Shown here in pieces: positions 1 through 9,554 of a DNA stretch of 64,000 nucleotides (the first letter of the stretch is position 1; each line of letters opens with the position of its first letter). The notes under the pieces are model-generated. The model saw only the letters and a program-made list of their open reading frames with translations. It searched no databases and was not told the origin of the DNA. The stretch is taken from NCBI RefSeq assembly GCF_009928525.1, contig NZ_JAABOK010000004.1, positions 124,001-188,000 of the forward strand, in the 5' to 3' direction. The DNA comes from Chitinophaga solisilvae. GTDB lineage: Bacteria; Bacteroidota; Bacteroidia; Chitinophagales; Chitinophagaceae. Position numbers and translations under genes: made by a program.

Positions 1-17
1 GAAGCAAACTAGACTAT

Positions 18-914
18 ATGGCTTTATTACATATTGTGTTCGGTGAGGCTTCCGTTCCGGTACTGGCCGAAGCGGTAGCGATGGACGAGAAAATGCAGGG
101 AGAGATACGCTGTTTTGAAGATGATCTGTCTGTAGGCCCGTTGTTCATCCTGGATACCAAAGAAGGACAGACCGGCCGGAAACAGTGGTGGGAGCAGCTA
201 TCCGCCCAACCGGTAACGCAGCCGCAACAGCTGCCGGGCATAGAGGAAACACCTCCTGCACCGCCGGAACAAGCTGCCGCTGATGATGATAGTGACGCCG
301 CCCGCTTCAAAGCCCTGAAAACAGCGCTGAAGGAAGATCCTGAACTGGAAGTATGGATATGGGCCGGTCAGAATGCACGGGATGTATGCGGCTACTACTG
401 GCTGGTCAGCCAGCTGTATGATTTCGCAGGACGTATCCACATCATCTACCTGAATAATCTTCCTTTCCTGAACGATAAAGGAGCAGTGTTCTATCCTACC
501 CACCTGCACCAGATATTGCCGAAAGAATTTCTGAAGGCGAAAAAACTAGCCAGAGCAGTATCCCTGGCTGAGTTTGAACTGGACGGAGAAGAATGGCACC
601 GGCTCATGAATGATAATGCCGGCATCCGCATGCTGGAAGGCGGCAAGAAAATAAAAGGAGAAGCGACCTTATTTTATGATAAGGAACTGCTGGCCCAGAC
701 AGGAAAAGAGTTTGTAAAAGCCTGGCGCATTGTGCAACAGGTAACCGGTAAATTCAAGTACCCTGTCATGGATCAATTCCTTGGCTGGAGACTGAAGGAG
801 CTGATAAAAGAAGGCAAGGTGGAAAGCAGGGGAGACCTGAAAACCATCCGTGACTTTGAAGTGAAATTACCCGGAGAGCCGGCAGCGGCCTCCGACAACA
901 CCGCAACGGAATGA
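18..914 (+). CDS. DUF1835 domain-containing protein
   Basis: A 298-residue cytoplasmic protein without signal peptide. The N-terminus (HIVFGEASVPVL, then DDLSVGPL around residues 36-43) matches the DUF1835 family. The C-terminal part (residues ~150-285) fits the DUF3658 domain that usually follows it. No biochemical role is established for this pair. The gene begins 17 bases from the window edge but has its own ATG and looks complete. Its stop overlaps the ATG of the cupin gene by four bases (ATGA), so the two are probably translationally coupled, and topoisomerase IV subunit A follows closely. Between the two domains lies a low-complexity Ala/Pro/Glu/Asp stretch (residues ~68-95), probably a linker. 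Confidence 0.85.
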   Translation: MALLHIVFGEASVPVLAEAVAMDEKMQGEIRCFEDDLSVGPLFILDTKEGQTGRKQWWEQLSAQPVTQPQQLPGIEETPPAPPEQAAADDDSDAARFKALKTALKEDPELEVWIWAGQNARDVCGYYWLVSQLYDFAGRIHIIYLNNLPFLNDKGAVFYPTHLHQILPKEFLKAKKLARAVSLAEFELDGEEWHRLMNDNAGIRMLEGGKKIKGEATLFYDKELLAQTGKEFVKAWRIVQQVTGKFKYPVMDQFLGWRLKELIKEGKVESRGDLKTIRDFEVKLPGEPAAASDNTATE

Positions 915-1315
915 TAACGGTAACGCCTATACTACCCACGGGTGTGGATGACCGTGGCAGCAATTATCAGTGGAACTGTGACCGCACAGGAGATTTTATG
1001 CTCTGCTACCGCCATGCGGGCAGCAGCAGCGGACAACACTACCATACTGGTATCAGCGACTACAAGAATCCTGAAATCATGTACCTCCTCTCCGGTAAGG
1101 CACTCATTCACTGGTGTCCCCTGGGAGAAAAGGAAATCATCACCACAGAAGTGAATGCGCCTGCCAGAGTAGTTGTGCCTGTTAATATCTGGCACCAGCT
1201 TATCGCCGTAACAGACTGTTGCTTTATAGAACTGAACTCCGCACAAGATGTACAGCAGGACAGTGTGCGTGTGTGGAGAGAGGATTTTGAAAAAATGATT
1301 AACGAAAAATCGTAA
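911..1315 (+). CDS. Small cupin-domain protein
   Basis: A 134-residue single-domain protein. Cupin motif 1 is seen as GQHYHTGIS followed by an acidic residue in PEIMYLLSGKA (His, His, Glu metal-ligand pattern). Motif 2 is seen as VVVPVNIWHQL (His). This suggests a small beta-barrel that binds a metal or sugar-like ligand; many such stand-alone cupins have no assigned reaction. The start overlaps the DUF1835 gene by four bases and parC starts 12 bases after the stop, so all three are likely one transcript. No signal peptide or membrane segment is visible. Confidence 0.75.
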   Translation: MITVTPILPTGVDDRGSNYQWNCDRTGDFMLCYRHAGSSSGQHYHTGISDYKNPEIMYLLSGKALIHWCPLGEKEIITTEVNAPARVVVPVNIWHQLIAVTDCCFIELNSAQDVQQDSVRVWREDFEKMINEKS

Positions 1316-1326
1316 GTGTATTATAC

Positions 1327-3864
1327 ATGGATATGGAAAATATAACATCAGACGAATCCCTGCATAATGTCACCCACGTAGGGGGCATGTATGAAAGCTG
1401 GTTCCTGGACTATGCATCCTATGTAATCCTGGAGCGGGCCGTACCCAGCGTGGAAGACGGATTGAAGCCGGTACAGCGTCGTATCCTGCATGCCATGAAA
1501 GAAATGGATGACGGCCGCTTCAATAAAGTGGCTAACGTGATCGGGCAAACGATGCAGTACCATCCGCATGGCGATGCTTCCATCAGCGACGCCATTGTTA
1601 ACCTCGGACAAAAAGACCTGCTCATCGAAACCCAGGGTAACTGGGGAGATGTAAGAACCGGCGACGATGCCGCCGCCGCCAGGTATATTGAGGCACGCCT
1701 GTCTAAATTTGCCCTCGACGTAGCCTTTAACCCTAAAACTACGCAATGGCAGCTTAGCTACGACGGCCGCAAGAACGAACCACTCTCCTTACCCATGAAG
1801 TTCCCGCTGCTCCTCGCACAGGGCGCTGAAGGTATCGCCGTAGGTCTGTCTACCAAAATATTACCGCACAACTTCAATGAACTGATAGACGCCTCCGTCA
1901 AATACCTGAGAGGCAAGAAGTTTGAACTGCACCCCGACTTCATCACCGGCGGTATGATCGATGTAGCCAATTACAACGATGGTAAACGCGGTGGTAAAGT
2001 AAGAGTACGCGCGCACATCGAAGAGAAAGACAAAAAAACGTTGCTGATCAAAGACGTGCCCTATGGTGTAACCACCACCCAGGTGATGGAATCCATCGTG
2101 AAAGCCAATGACAGCGGCAAGATCAAAATCCGTAAAGTGGTGGATAATACCGCCGCCGATGTCGAAATTGAGGTGCAGCTGGCGCCCGGTATCTCTCCGG
2201 ACATCACCATCGACGCCCTGTATGCCTTCACGGATTGTGAAATATCCATCTCTCCGAATGCCTGCGTCATTGTTAATGATAAACCGCACTTCCTCACCGC
2301 ATCCGATCTCCTGAAAGCATCCACAGACTTTACCAAAGAACTGTTGAAACAGGAACTGGAAATCAGGCTGAGCGAACTGCAGGAAAAACTGCACTACACC
2401 TCCCTGGAAAAAATCTTCTTCGAAAAACAGATCTATAAAGAACTGGAGCAGAAGCATAAAGACTGGGAAACGGTACTCACAGCCATTGACAAAGCCTTCG
2501 CACCATATAAGAAACAACTGAAACGCGATATTACCCGCGAGGATATTGTGAAATTAACGGAGAAGCCTGTACGTAGAATCTACCGCCTGGATATCAATGA
2601 ACTGAATGAACAGATCAAAGGCCTGGAAGCAGACATCAAACAGGTGAAAAGTGACCTGGTAAACCTGGTAGACTACACCATTGCGTACTACGACGGACTG
2701 CTGAAGAAATACGGTAAAGGCCGCGAACGTAAAACAGAAATCAAAACCTTTGACACCATCCAGGTGCAGCAGGTCGCGATCGCCAATACCAAAATTTACG
2801 TAAACCGTGCAGACGGATTCATCGGTACCTCCCTGAAGAAGGATGAGTTTGTGGCAGACTGTTCTGACCTGGACAACATCATCGTCTTCCGCCGCGATGG
2901 TAAGATGCTGGTAACGAAAGTAGCAGATAAAACCTTTGTCGGTAAAGACATCATTCATGTGGACGTATTCCGCAAAAATGATGAGCGCACCACTTATAAT
3001 ATGATTTACGTAGAAGGCAAAACCGGCGTAAGCTATGCCAAGCGCTTCAACGTAACCGGCGTAACCCGCGATAAGGAATATGACCTGGCGCACAAAGGAG
3101 AGAAAAATTCCAAGGTACATTACTTCACTGCCAACGCTAACGGGGAAGCAGAAGTAGTTACTATCAAACTGAGCCCGAACTGCTCTGCACGTAACAAGGA
3201 GTTCGATCTCTTCTTTGAAACGATCGCCATCAAAGGACGTAACTCCATGGGTAACCAGGTGACCAAATACCCTATCCGTGGCGTGAAGTTCAAGGAAAAA
3301 GGCGTGTCCACACTGGCAGGCCAGAAAATCTGGTTCGATGCAGAAACCGGTCGCCTCAACACAGAAGAACGCGGCGTATACATCGGCAGCTTCGAAGGAG
3401 AAGATAAAATATTTGCCGCCTTCAAAAACGGCACATACGAACTGACCAACTTCGAACTGACCAACCGCTACGACTCCAACGACGTAGTATATATCGAGAA
3501 ATTCAACCCGGATAAAATTGTTACTGCCATCTACTTTGATGCGGATAAAAAACAGTTTAACGTAAAACGTTTCCGCATTGAAACGCAGACGCTGAACAAT
3601 AAATTCCTCTTCATCAAAGAAGGTAACGGCAACTACCTGGAAATGGTTACCACCCATACCCAACCGGTAGTACTGCTGAAAACCGGCAAGAAACGCAGTC
3701 CGGAAGAAGAAGAAATAGACCTCTCCGAATTTGTGGAAGTTACCGGCTGGAAAACAGTCGGCACCAGGATCGCCGGGGAAGACCTCATCAGCGCCGAACT
3801 CCTCTCCGAAGACGAAGACCCCGATCCAAACGAGGACGGACAGATCCAGGGAGAACTGTTTTAG
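1327..3864 (+). CDS. parC: DNA topoisomerase IV subunit A
   Basis: An 845-residue type IIA topoisomerase A subunit that breaks and rejoins DNA to decatenate daughter chromosomes together with ParE. The N-terminal breakage-reunion domain shows EDGLKPVQRRILHAM (residues 43-57), the HPHGD loop and the catalytic tyrosine in AAAARYIEARLSKF (Tyr120). A coiled-coil tower follows (~330-460). The C-terminal half (~480-800) has the repeated beta-pinwheel pattern, and the tail is very acidic. It lacks the clear gyrase-type GyrA box, which with the Bacteroidota context favours ParC over GyrA. An ATG two codons downstream (1333) is an equally possible start. Confidence is high for the family and good for ParC. 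Confidence 0.9.
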   Translation: MDMENITSDESLHNVTHVGGMYESWFLDYASYVILERAVPSVEDGLKPVQRRILHAMKEMDDGRFNKVANVIGQTMQYHPHGDASISDAIVNLGQKDLLIETQGNWGDVRTGDDAAAARYIEARLSKFALDVAFNPKTTQWQLSYDGRKNEPLSLPMKFPLLLAQGAEGIAVGLSTKILPHNFNELIDASVKYLRGKKFELHPDFITGGMIDVANYNDGKRGGKVRVRAHIEEKDKKTLLIKDVPYGVTTTQVMESIVKANDSGKIKIRKVVDNTAADVEIEVQLAPGISPDITIDALYAFTDCEISISPNACVIVNDKPHFLTASDLLKASTDFTKELLKQELEIRLSELQEKLHYTSLEKIFFEKQIYKELEQKHKDWETVLTAIDKAFAPYKKQLKRDITREDIVKLTEKPVRRIYRLDINELNEQIKGLEADIKQVKSDLVNLVDYTIAYYDGLLKKYGKGRERKTEIKTFDTIQVQQVAIANTKIYVNRADGFIGTSLKKDEFVADCSDLDNIIVFRRDGKMLVTKVADKTFVGKDIIHVDVFRKNDERTTYNMIYVEGKTGVSYAKRFNVTGVTRDKEYDLAHKGEKNSKVHYFTANANGEAEVVTIKLSPNCSARNKEFDLFFETIAIKGRNSMGNQVTKYPIRGVKFKEKGVSTLAGQKIWFDAETGRLNTEERGVYIGSFEGEDKIFAAFKNGTYELTNFELTNRYDSNDVVYIEKFNPDKIVTAIYFDADKKQFNVKRFRIETQTLNNKFLFIKEGNGNYLEMVTTHTQPVVLLKTGKKRSPEEEEIDLSEFVEVTGWKTVGTRIAGEDLISAELLSEDEDPDPNEDGQIQGELF

Positions 3865-3872
3865 CATTTTAT

Positions 3873-4150
3873 TATTTGGTTATTTGAGATTTAATCAGAG
3901 CGGAGATCTTAGCGGTCTCCGCTCTTTTTTTATTTTCGGATTTTGGAATTTTTTGATTTTGGAATTGATGAATGCAGCGGAGAGATTTTCGGATTTTGAA
4001 ATTTTTTGATTTTGGAATTGATGAATGCAGCGGAGATATTCGCTAAGATCTCCGCTGCATTCATCAATTCCAAAATCAAAAAATTCCAAAATCCGAAAAT
4101 CCCCACCTCATTCTCCGCGCTGATTAAATCTCAAATAACCAAATAACCAA
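3873..4150. repeat. Nested AT-rich intergenic palindrome with internal tandem repeat
   Basis: This fills most of the 378-base gap between parC and the next sigma gene. An outer inverted repeat of ~30 bases (ggttatttgagatttaatca near 3878 against its complement near 4113-4143) encloses a ~51-base unit. That unit occurs twice in direct orientation (from ~3934 and ~3986) and once inverted (4048-4100), carrying ggattttggaatt and gatgaatgcagcggaga. The block could fold into one of two alternative long hairpins. The short open frames inside it look like by-products of the symmetry. A related ttatttgagatttt palindrome lies at 25069-25177. Confidence 0.8.
3896..3933 (+). terminator. Intrinsic terminator of the parC operon
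   Basis: A GC-rich hairpin (gagcggaga paired with tctccgctc) is followed directly by a run of seven T. It begins about 30 bases after the parC stop and is embedded in the left arm of a larger palindrome. Confidence 0.75.
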
Positions 4151-4241
4151 ATCTCAAATAATCCCTGGTTAACAATAAAATAAAACGCTATCTTAATACC
4201 GATGTTTAATTTGCGTGCTGGTTCCATATTCTTGATGTTGA

Positions 4242-4835
4242 ATGAAATACCAATTTCTGACCGAAGGCGAACTTTTACTATTGGTGGCAGCTGATGATGC
4301 GGCGGCCTACGAAGTGTTATATAACCGGTATTGGGAACCGCTTTTCCTGTTTGCATATAAGCGGCTGAGGATTACTGCTGCTGCGAAGGATGCGGTGCAG
4401 GAAGTCTTTATTAACCTGTGGAGACGGCGGGCTACGTTGCAGGTGAATGCATCGTTGCGTACTTATTTGTTTACAGCGGTGCGCTATGAAGTGTTGAAGA
4501 GTATTGCCTATGCCACGCATACCGTTGCCGGCGAGGAAACGATGACCATGACAGTGCCTGCTGCTGATGACACCACAGATACCCTGCATGCAAAAGAGCT
4601 GCAGCATGTGCTGGCAGATGCGGTGGAGAAACTGCCAGGAAAAATGAAAATGATATATGTGATGAGCCGGCAGTATCACCGGTCCGTTGCAGAGATAGCG
4701 CAGGAGCTGCACCTGTCTGAACAAACCGTAAAAAACCAGTTATCCAGGGCTTTGCTGCGTTTGCGCGCCCATCTGAAAGAAGCCGCCGTTATTCCCGCAT
4801 TGGTGCCCGGCATCATTTTCTTCCTTAACAATTAG
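4242..4835 (+). CDS. ECF RNA polymerase sigma-70 factor
   Basis: A 197-residue sigma factor of the Bacteroidota FecI-like type. Region 2 is at residues ~20-90 (YEVLYNRYWEPLFLFAYKRL, then DAVQEVFINLWRRR). Region 4 is at ~120-180 (ETV-like helix-turn-helix RSVAEIAQELHLSEQTVKNQLSRALLRLR). It is followed after 61 bases by a FecR anti-sigma gene and then SusC/SusD, the usual cell-surface signalling arrangement in which the STN domain of SusC contacts FecR. A hydrophobic C-terminal tail (VIPALVPGIIFFL) is common in this subfamily. No standard TAnnTTTG element was found directly upstream. Confidence 0.93.
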   Translation: MKYQFLTEGELLLLVAADDAAAYEVLYNRYWEPLFLFAYKRLRITAAAKDAVQEVFINLWRRRATLQVNASLRTYLFTAVRYEVLKSIAYATHTVAGEETMTMTVPAADDTTDTLHAKELQHVLADAVEKLPGKMKMIYVMSRQYHRSVAEIAQELHLSEQTVKNQLSRALLRLRAHLKEAAVIPALVPGIIFFLNN

Positions 4836-4896
4836 TTAACACTGTCGCGTGGTACCAGTTACCGTTTTCTGATGCTTATCAGTAGTACCACTACAT

Positions 4897-5898
4897 ATGC
4901 ACCATCAGGAATTCAGAAATATTGTAAGACGCTATCTGCAGGGCAATGCTACTTTAGAAGAGCAGGCTATGGTGGAAGACTGGTTTGCGGCCGCGGAAGA
5001 TACGCAGGCAAATGTGCCGGCAGAAGAATTGCAGCTTATCCGCGAACAGATGCTGACGTATATACGTGCAGCAGCAGACTATCCGGTTGTTGCCGATGTT
5101 CCGCCAGCGACCGCACGTATCAGGCCGCTGCGTTACTGGTTGCAGCGTGTAGCCGTTATTGTTATAACCGCAGCGGCTGGTTACAGCATGTTTTATATGT
5201 ATACTCATCCGGCAAAGCAGCAGCAGGCAGCGGTCACAACGGCTATTCCCGCTGCTACCTACAGGGTAGTGACCACTGCCACGCAGAAAATACGCCGGGT
5301 AGTGCTGCCGGACAGCTCCGTGGTAACGCTTAACCGTGGCGCGTCCATGTATTATACAATGCCTTTCGGGCAGCAGCGCCGGGAGGTAACCCTGGAAAAC
5401 GGAGAAGCCTTTTTTGAAGTACGCCGCAATGCGGCCGCCCCTTTCCTGGTATATGCAGGCAAAACCGCTACCACCGTACTGGGTACTGCTTTTAACGTAA
5501 AACTCAACGACCATAACAATATCATTCACGTAGTAGTAAAAACCGGAAAAATCAAAGTAGCCTTTGCCAGCGATTCCGGCCGGCTGGTCACACCGGATCA
5601 TGGCGTGCAAATAAACACAGCGGACAATAGTATTCAGACATTCACCGCGTCCGGCGCACTGGCAGCGGCCTGGTGCGGCCAGGAGCTGGTATTCAGACAA
5701 CACACACTTAAAGAAGCTGTAGCCGCCCTGGAAAGCAGGTACCAGGTAACTGTTACGCTCACTTCGCCGTCGCTGGCGCAGTACCGCGTATCAGGCAACT
5801 TCAGCGCCAGTCATACAGTGGACGAAGTATTGGATGCACTATGCCTGGTGCATCGGTTAACATATAAAAAAAACAAGGGCATCTATTTCATCTATTAG
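4897..5898 (+). CDS. FecR family anti-sigma factor
   Basis: A 333-residue single-pass inner-membrane protein: a cytoplasmic N-terminal region (~1-75) that would hold the sigma factor, a membrane segment near residues 84-103 (VAVIVITAAAGYSMFYMY), a periplasmic FecR domain (~120-225, with VVTLNRGASMYYTMPFG and NGEAFFEVRRN) and a C-terminal DUF4974 domain (~255-333). It is the predicted partner of the preceding sigma factor and receives the signal from the STN domain of the following SusC. ATG at 4897 is the first good start and gives a normal FecR N-terminus. Confidence 0.93.
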   Translation: MHHQEFRNIVRRYLQGNATLEEQAMVEDWFAAAEDTQANVPAEELQLIREQMLTYIRAAADYPVVADVPPATARIRPLRYWLQRVAVIVITAAAGYSMFYMYTHPAKQQQAAVTTAIPAATYRVVTTATQKIRRVVLPDSSVVTLNRGASMYYTMPFGQQRREVTLENGEAFFEVRRNAAAPFLVYAGKTATTVLGTAFNVKLNDHNNIIHVVVKTGKIKVAFASDSGRLVTPDHGVQINTADNSIQTFTASGALAAAWCGQELVFRQHTLKEAVAALESRYQVTVTLTSPSLAQYRVSGNFSASHTVDEVLDALCLVHRLTYKKNKGIYFIY

Positions 5899-5909
5899 AA
5901 TATAAAAAA

Positions 5910-5935
5910 ACCGGTTATGCGCTAACATAACCGGT
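5910..5935. other. Hairpin between fecR and susC
   Basis: A perfect 10-base-pair stem (accggttatg / cataaccggt) with a six-base loop lies in the 126-base gap between the anti-sigma and SusC genes. On the plus strand it is not followed by a T run, while A residues precede it, so it would act as an intrinsic terminator only for minus-strand transcription. It may instead mark an mRNA processing or stability point separating regulator and porter expression. Confidence 0.6.
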
Positions 5936-6024
5936 CCAATGATTTGCTGTCAGCAACCTTCCGTAACGCTAATTACCGGATGCGGCAGCGTGTTTTTAAT
6001 GCTTAATAAAAACTGGTCAAATTT

Positions 6025-9000
6025 ATGAAAAATGTAGTGAGAAATTCTACAATCCGTTACCTTATGCGCCTTAGTTTACTGACAACATGTTTTGCCATGG
6101 CTGGTTTGTCGCTCTGGGCCAAAAATCTGGAAGGCCAGACACTACGGAAAAACATCTCCGTGAAAACTGCCGGCAACACCCTCAGCACTGTATTAAAACA
6201 GGTAGCGCTGCAAACGCATTACCGGCTTATTTTTGATGCCGCTGCCAGCGATCGCCTGCCGGTAACATTGCCTGATACCATCTCCGGCGTGGCCGACGAT
6301 CTGCTGGATAACCTCCTGGTATCCACACCGCTCGCTTACCGCGTCGTAAATGATATGCTGGTAGTATATCATAAGAATGCCAATGAATTCGGACTTAAAG
6401 GAAAAGTAATAGATAATGATACCAGAGAACCGCTTATCGGTGTAACCGTTTTCCTGAAAGGCACCAGAAGGGGAATGGCCACCGATGCCAACGGAGGCTT
6501 CTCTCTGGCTGCTGTAAAGCCGGGCGATGTGCTCATCATATCCTATGTAGGCTATGAATCTAAGGAGATCACCATCACCAAAGACGCTTTTCTCACCATA
6601 CCATTGCTCAGCAGCCGCGCTAAAATAAAAGATGTGGTGGTGGTGGGCTATGGCACACAGAAAAAGGTAAACCTGACCGGCGCGGTGGCCCAGGTAGATG
6701 CCAGTGTCATAGAAAGCAGGCCGGTAGCCAATGTGGGCCAGGCTTTACAGGGTGCTATTCCGAACCTTAACGTCAACTTCGGCGACGGGCGTCCGGGAAG
6801 CACTGCTACCCTGAATATCCGCGGGTTCACCTCTATCAGCGGCGGTGGCCCCCTCGTACTCATCGATGGTATCCCCGGCGACATCAACACCGTTAACCCA
6901 CGGGATATTGAATCGGTATCAGTACTGAAAGATGCTGCTTCTGCAGCGATCTACGGCGCCCGCGGCGCTTTCGGCGTAATACTCCTCACCACTAAAAGAG
7001 GTAAATCCGGCCGTATGCAGATCAGCTACGGCACCAACTACAGCTTCAGCAAACAGACGACCAGCACTGACTTCATTACCAGCGGATACGATGCCGCCAT
7101 CCTGAACGATGATGCCTTTAAAATCTCGCTCGGAAAAACCTATACAGGTTATACTGATGAAGATTATGCAGAACTGCTGAAAAGAAAAAACGATCCCACT
7201 TTGCCTTCCGTAGTAGTGCAGAACCGCAAGGGAAAAGATATGTACGTGTACTATGGCAATACGGACTGGTGGAAGGTCATGTTCCGTGACCGGATGCCTT
7301 CTATGGAACATAGCCTGAACATCAGCGGCGGCACGGAAAAAGTGAATTACATGGTATCCGGCCGTATCTACCAGAAAAAAGGTATGATGCGCATACAGCA
7401 GGATAAATACAACTCCTACAATTTCCGGGCGAAGGTGGAAGCAGAGGTAAAGCCCTGGCTGGTGCTCAGCAGCAATACGCAGCTGAATGCATTTGACTAT
7501 ACCTATCCCGGCTCTGGTGTCAACAGCAACTTCGTTTCTGTCAGCGTACATGCGTTACCGTCATACGTACCTGTAAACCCCGATGGAACTGCTACCTACC
7601 GCACGGAACTGAACAACTACACCATCGGCGACGGTATCTATGCCGACCTGCTGCATGGTAAAAGTAAGGGCGGCCTGAAACAGTTTGAACTGATAAACAC
7701 GGTGGGCGCCACTTTCAAGATAAATCCCGATTTCAATATCAACGCCAACTATACCCTGACGCTGATGAACGGAAATTATTTCCATCGTCAGACACCCGCT
7801 CCGTGGTCTATCTTCCCGGGCGTTGTCAGCTATGTGTTCAATGATGATCTGTGGCAGCAGGATAGTACCAGGCTGGCGCATGTCCTGAATATTTACGGCA
7901 ACTACAACAAACGTATCGGCAAACACAGCATCAGCGCCACCGCCGGCGTAAATCAGGAACTGCAGCGGGAAAGAATGCTGTATGCTGCCAGGATGGATAT
8001 CATGTCGGAAGACCTGAACGAAGTAGCCCTCGGCTCCGGCGATGCCACCGTTAACAGCCAGAACCAGGAACTGGCGCTGCTCGGCGCTTTCGGACGACTG
8101 GCCTACAGTTATGCCGATAAGTACCTGGTAGAGTTCAACGGCCGCTACGATGGCTCTTCCCGTTTCCCTTCCTACAGGCGCTTCGGATTCTTCCCATCGG
8201 TGTCTGCCGGCTGGCGTATGAGTGAAGAACCCTTCTTCTCCCCGCTGAAAAAAATTGTCAACGATGTGAAATGGCGCGCTTCCTATGGCGCATTGGGCAA
8301 CCAGGATGTGCGGAGAAACTACTATCCCTATATGCCTATTATGGATGTAGGTACCATCAGCTATATCACCAACGGCAAACGCACCCAGTACGTATCGCAG
8401 CCTGCGCCTATCTCCCCGGATCTTACCTGGGAAAAGGTGAACTCAACCAACTTCGGCGCGGACCTCAGCTTCCTGCGCAACCGCCTCAATGTAACGTTCG
8501 ACTGGTATGTGCGTAACACCAGAGACATGCTCACCAAAGGTATGACCCTGCCTGCCGTATTCGGTGCGGGAGAACCGAAGATGAACGCCGCTGACCTGCG
8601 CTCCAAAGGATGGGAGATCAATATGGAATGGCGTAGCAACACCATAGTAGCAGGTAAAGCCTTCAATTATAACGTAGGTTTCAACGTAGGCGATTTTAAG
8701 GCAGAAATTACCAAATTCGATAACCCGAATAAAATCCTGAGCGATTATTACGTAGGACAGCAGCTGGGAGATATGTGGGGATACAGCATTGCAGGTTATT
8801 TCAAATCAGATGAGGAAGCCGCATTATGGCAAAAGAAGGTAGACCAGACCCTCGTTGGCAACAACCTGTTCTCTGCCCCCGGCGAATGGGGTAAACTCCG
8901 TGCCGGCGATCTCAGATTCTATGATCTCAATGATGATGGAAAAATCAGTAAAGGACAGAATACCCTTGGCGATCATGGCGATATGAAAATCATCGGTAAC

Positions 9001-9540
9001 TCATTGCCGCGTTATACATATGGTTTCCGTGCCGGCGCTGACTGGAACGGTATTGACTTCAGTGTCTTTTTCCAGGGTGTAGGCCGCCAGCACTGGTATC
9101 CGGGCAATAATGCGGATAAATTCTGGGGTCCTTTCTCCCGCCCGTATATGTCATTTATCCCCAAGGATTTTCCGGAGAAGTTATGGAGTCCTGAAAACCC
9201 GGATGCCTATTTCCCCCGGTTAAGAGGTTATATCGCACTGAATGATAATGGCTCCCTGAAAGAATACAATGACAGGTATGTACAAAACATCGCCTACCTG
9301 CGCCTGAAAAGCCTGGTGCTGGGCTATTCCCTGCCGGCTAACCTGCTGCAGCGTATGAAGCTGACACGCTGCCGTATTTACTTCAGCGGCGAAAACCTGC
9401 TCACCTTTACAAAGCTGAAAAGTAAATACCTGGATCCGGAGCAGCTCTCCAGCGATCCTAACCTGGTAAGAACAGATGCCAACGGCCGTGTATATCCGTT
9501 CAGCAAAACCTATGCAGTAGGATTAGATGTTACCTTCTAA
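6025..9540 (+). CDS. SusC/RagA family TonB-linked outer-membrane transporter (with STN domain)
   Basis: A 1171-residue TonB-dependent porter. In order: signal peptide (LSLLTTCFAMAGLSLWA), STN signalling domain (~40-112), carboxypeptidase-regulatory-like beta-sandwich (~125-205, FGLKGKVIDNDTREPLIGV), plug (~215-335, with GYGTQKKVNLTGAV and VSVLKDAASAAIYGARGA) and beta-barrel ending in aromatic Phe (YAVGLDVTF). The STN domain shows it also signals to the FecR/sigma pair upstream. SusD follows after 14 bases. The substrate cannot be told: no glycoside hydrolase or peptidase gene is in the same transcript. Confidence 0.95.
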   Translation: MKNVVRNSTIRYLMRLSLLTTCFAMAGLSLWAKNLEGQTLRKNISVKTAGNTLSTVLKQVALQTHYRLIFDAAASDRLPVTLPDTISGVADDLLDNLLVSTPLAYRVVNDMLVVYHKNANEFGLKGKVIDNDTREPLIGVTVFLKGTRRGMATDANGGFSLAAVKPGDVLIISYVGYESKEITITKDAFLTIPLLSSRAKIKDVVVVGYGTQKKVNLTGAVAQVDASVIESRPVANVGQALQGAIPNLNVNFGDGRPGSTATLNIRGFTSISGGGPLVLIDGIPGDINTVNPRDIESVSVLKDAASAAIYGARGAFGVILLTTKRGKSGRMQISYGTNYSFSKQTTSTDFITSGYDAAILNDDAFKISLGKTYTGYTDEDYAELLKRKNDPTLPSVVVQNRKGKDMYVYYGNTDWWKVMFRDRMPSMEHSLNISGGTEKVNYMVSGRIYQKKGMMRIQQDKYNSYNFRAKVEAEVKPWLVLSSNTQLNAFDYTYPGSGVNSNFVSVSVHALPSYVPVNPDGTATYRTELNNYTIGDGIYADLLHGKSKGGLKQFELINTVGATFKINPDFNINANYTLTLMNGNYFHRQTPAPWSIFPGVVSYVFNDDLWQQDSTRLAHVLNIYGNYNKRIGKHSISATAGVNQELQRERMLYAARMDIMSEDLNEVALGSGDATVNSQNQELALLGAFGRLAYSYADKYLVEFNGRYDGSSRFPSYRRFGFFPSVSAGWRMSEEPFFSPLKKIVNDVKWRASYGALGNQDVRRNYYPYMPIMDVGTISYITNGKRTQYVSQPAPISPDLTWEKVNSTNFGADLSFLRNRLNVTFDWYVRNTRDMLTKGMTLPAVFGAGEPKMNAADLRSKGWEINMEWRSNTIVAGKAFNYNVGFNVGDFKAEITKFDNPNKILSDYYVGQQLGDMWGYSIAGYFKSDEEAALWQKKVDQTLVGNNLFSAPGEWGKLRAGDLRFYDLNDDGKISKGQNTLGDHGDMKIIGNSLPRYTYGFRAGADWNGIDFSVFFQGVGRQHWYPGNNADKFWGPFSRPYMSFIPKDFPEKLWSPENPDAYFPRLRGYIALNDNGSLKEYNDRYVQNIAYLRLKSLVLGYSLPANLLQRMKLTRCRIYFSGENLLTFTKLKSKYLDPEQLSSDPNLVRTDANGRVYPFSKTYAVGLDVTF

Positions 9541-9554
9541 AATTTGAAATCAAC

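Noticed and set aside
2554..3867. A 437-codon minus-strand frame
   Set aside because: Antisense to the C-terminal half of topoisomerase IV subunit A; hydrophobic, Phe-rich and without any family pattern.
4872..5333. A 153-codon frame overlapping the first FecR gene
   Set aside because: Out of frame with a complete, well-conserved FecR protein; its product is Cys/Arg/Ser-rich and looks like a shadow.
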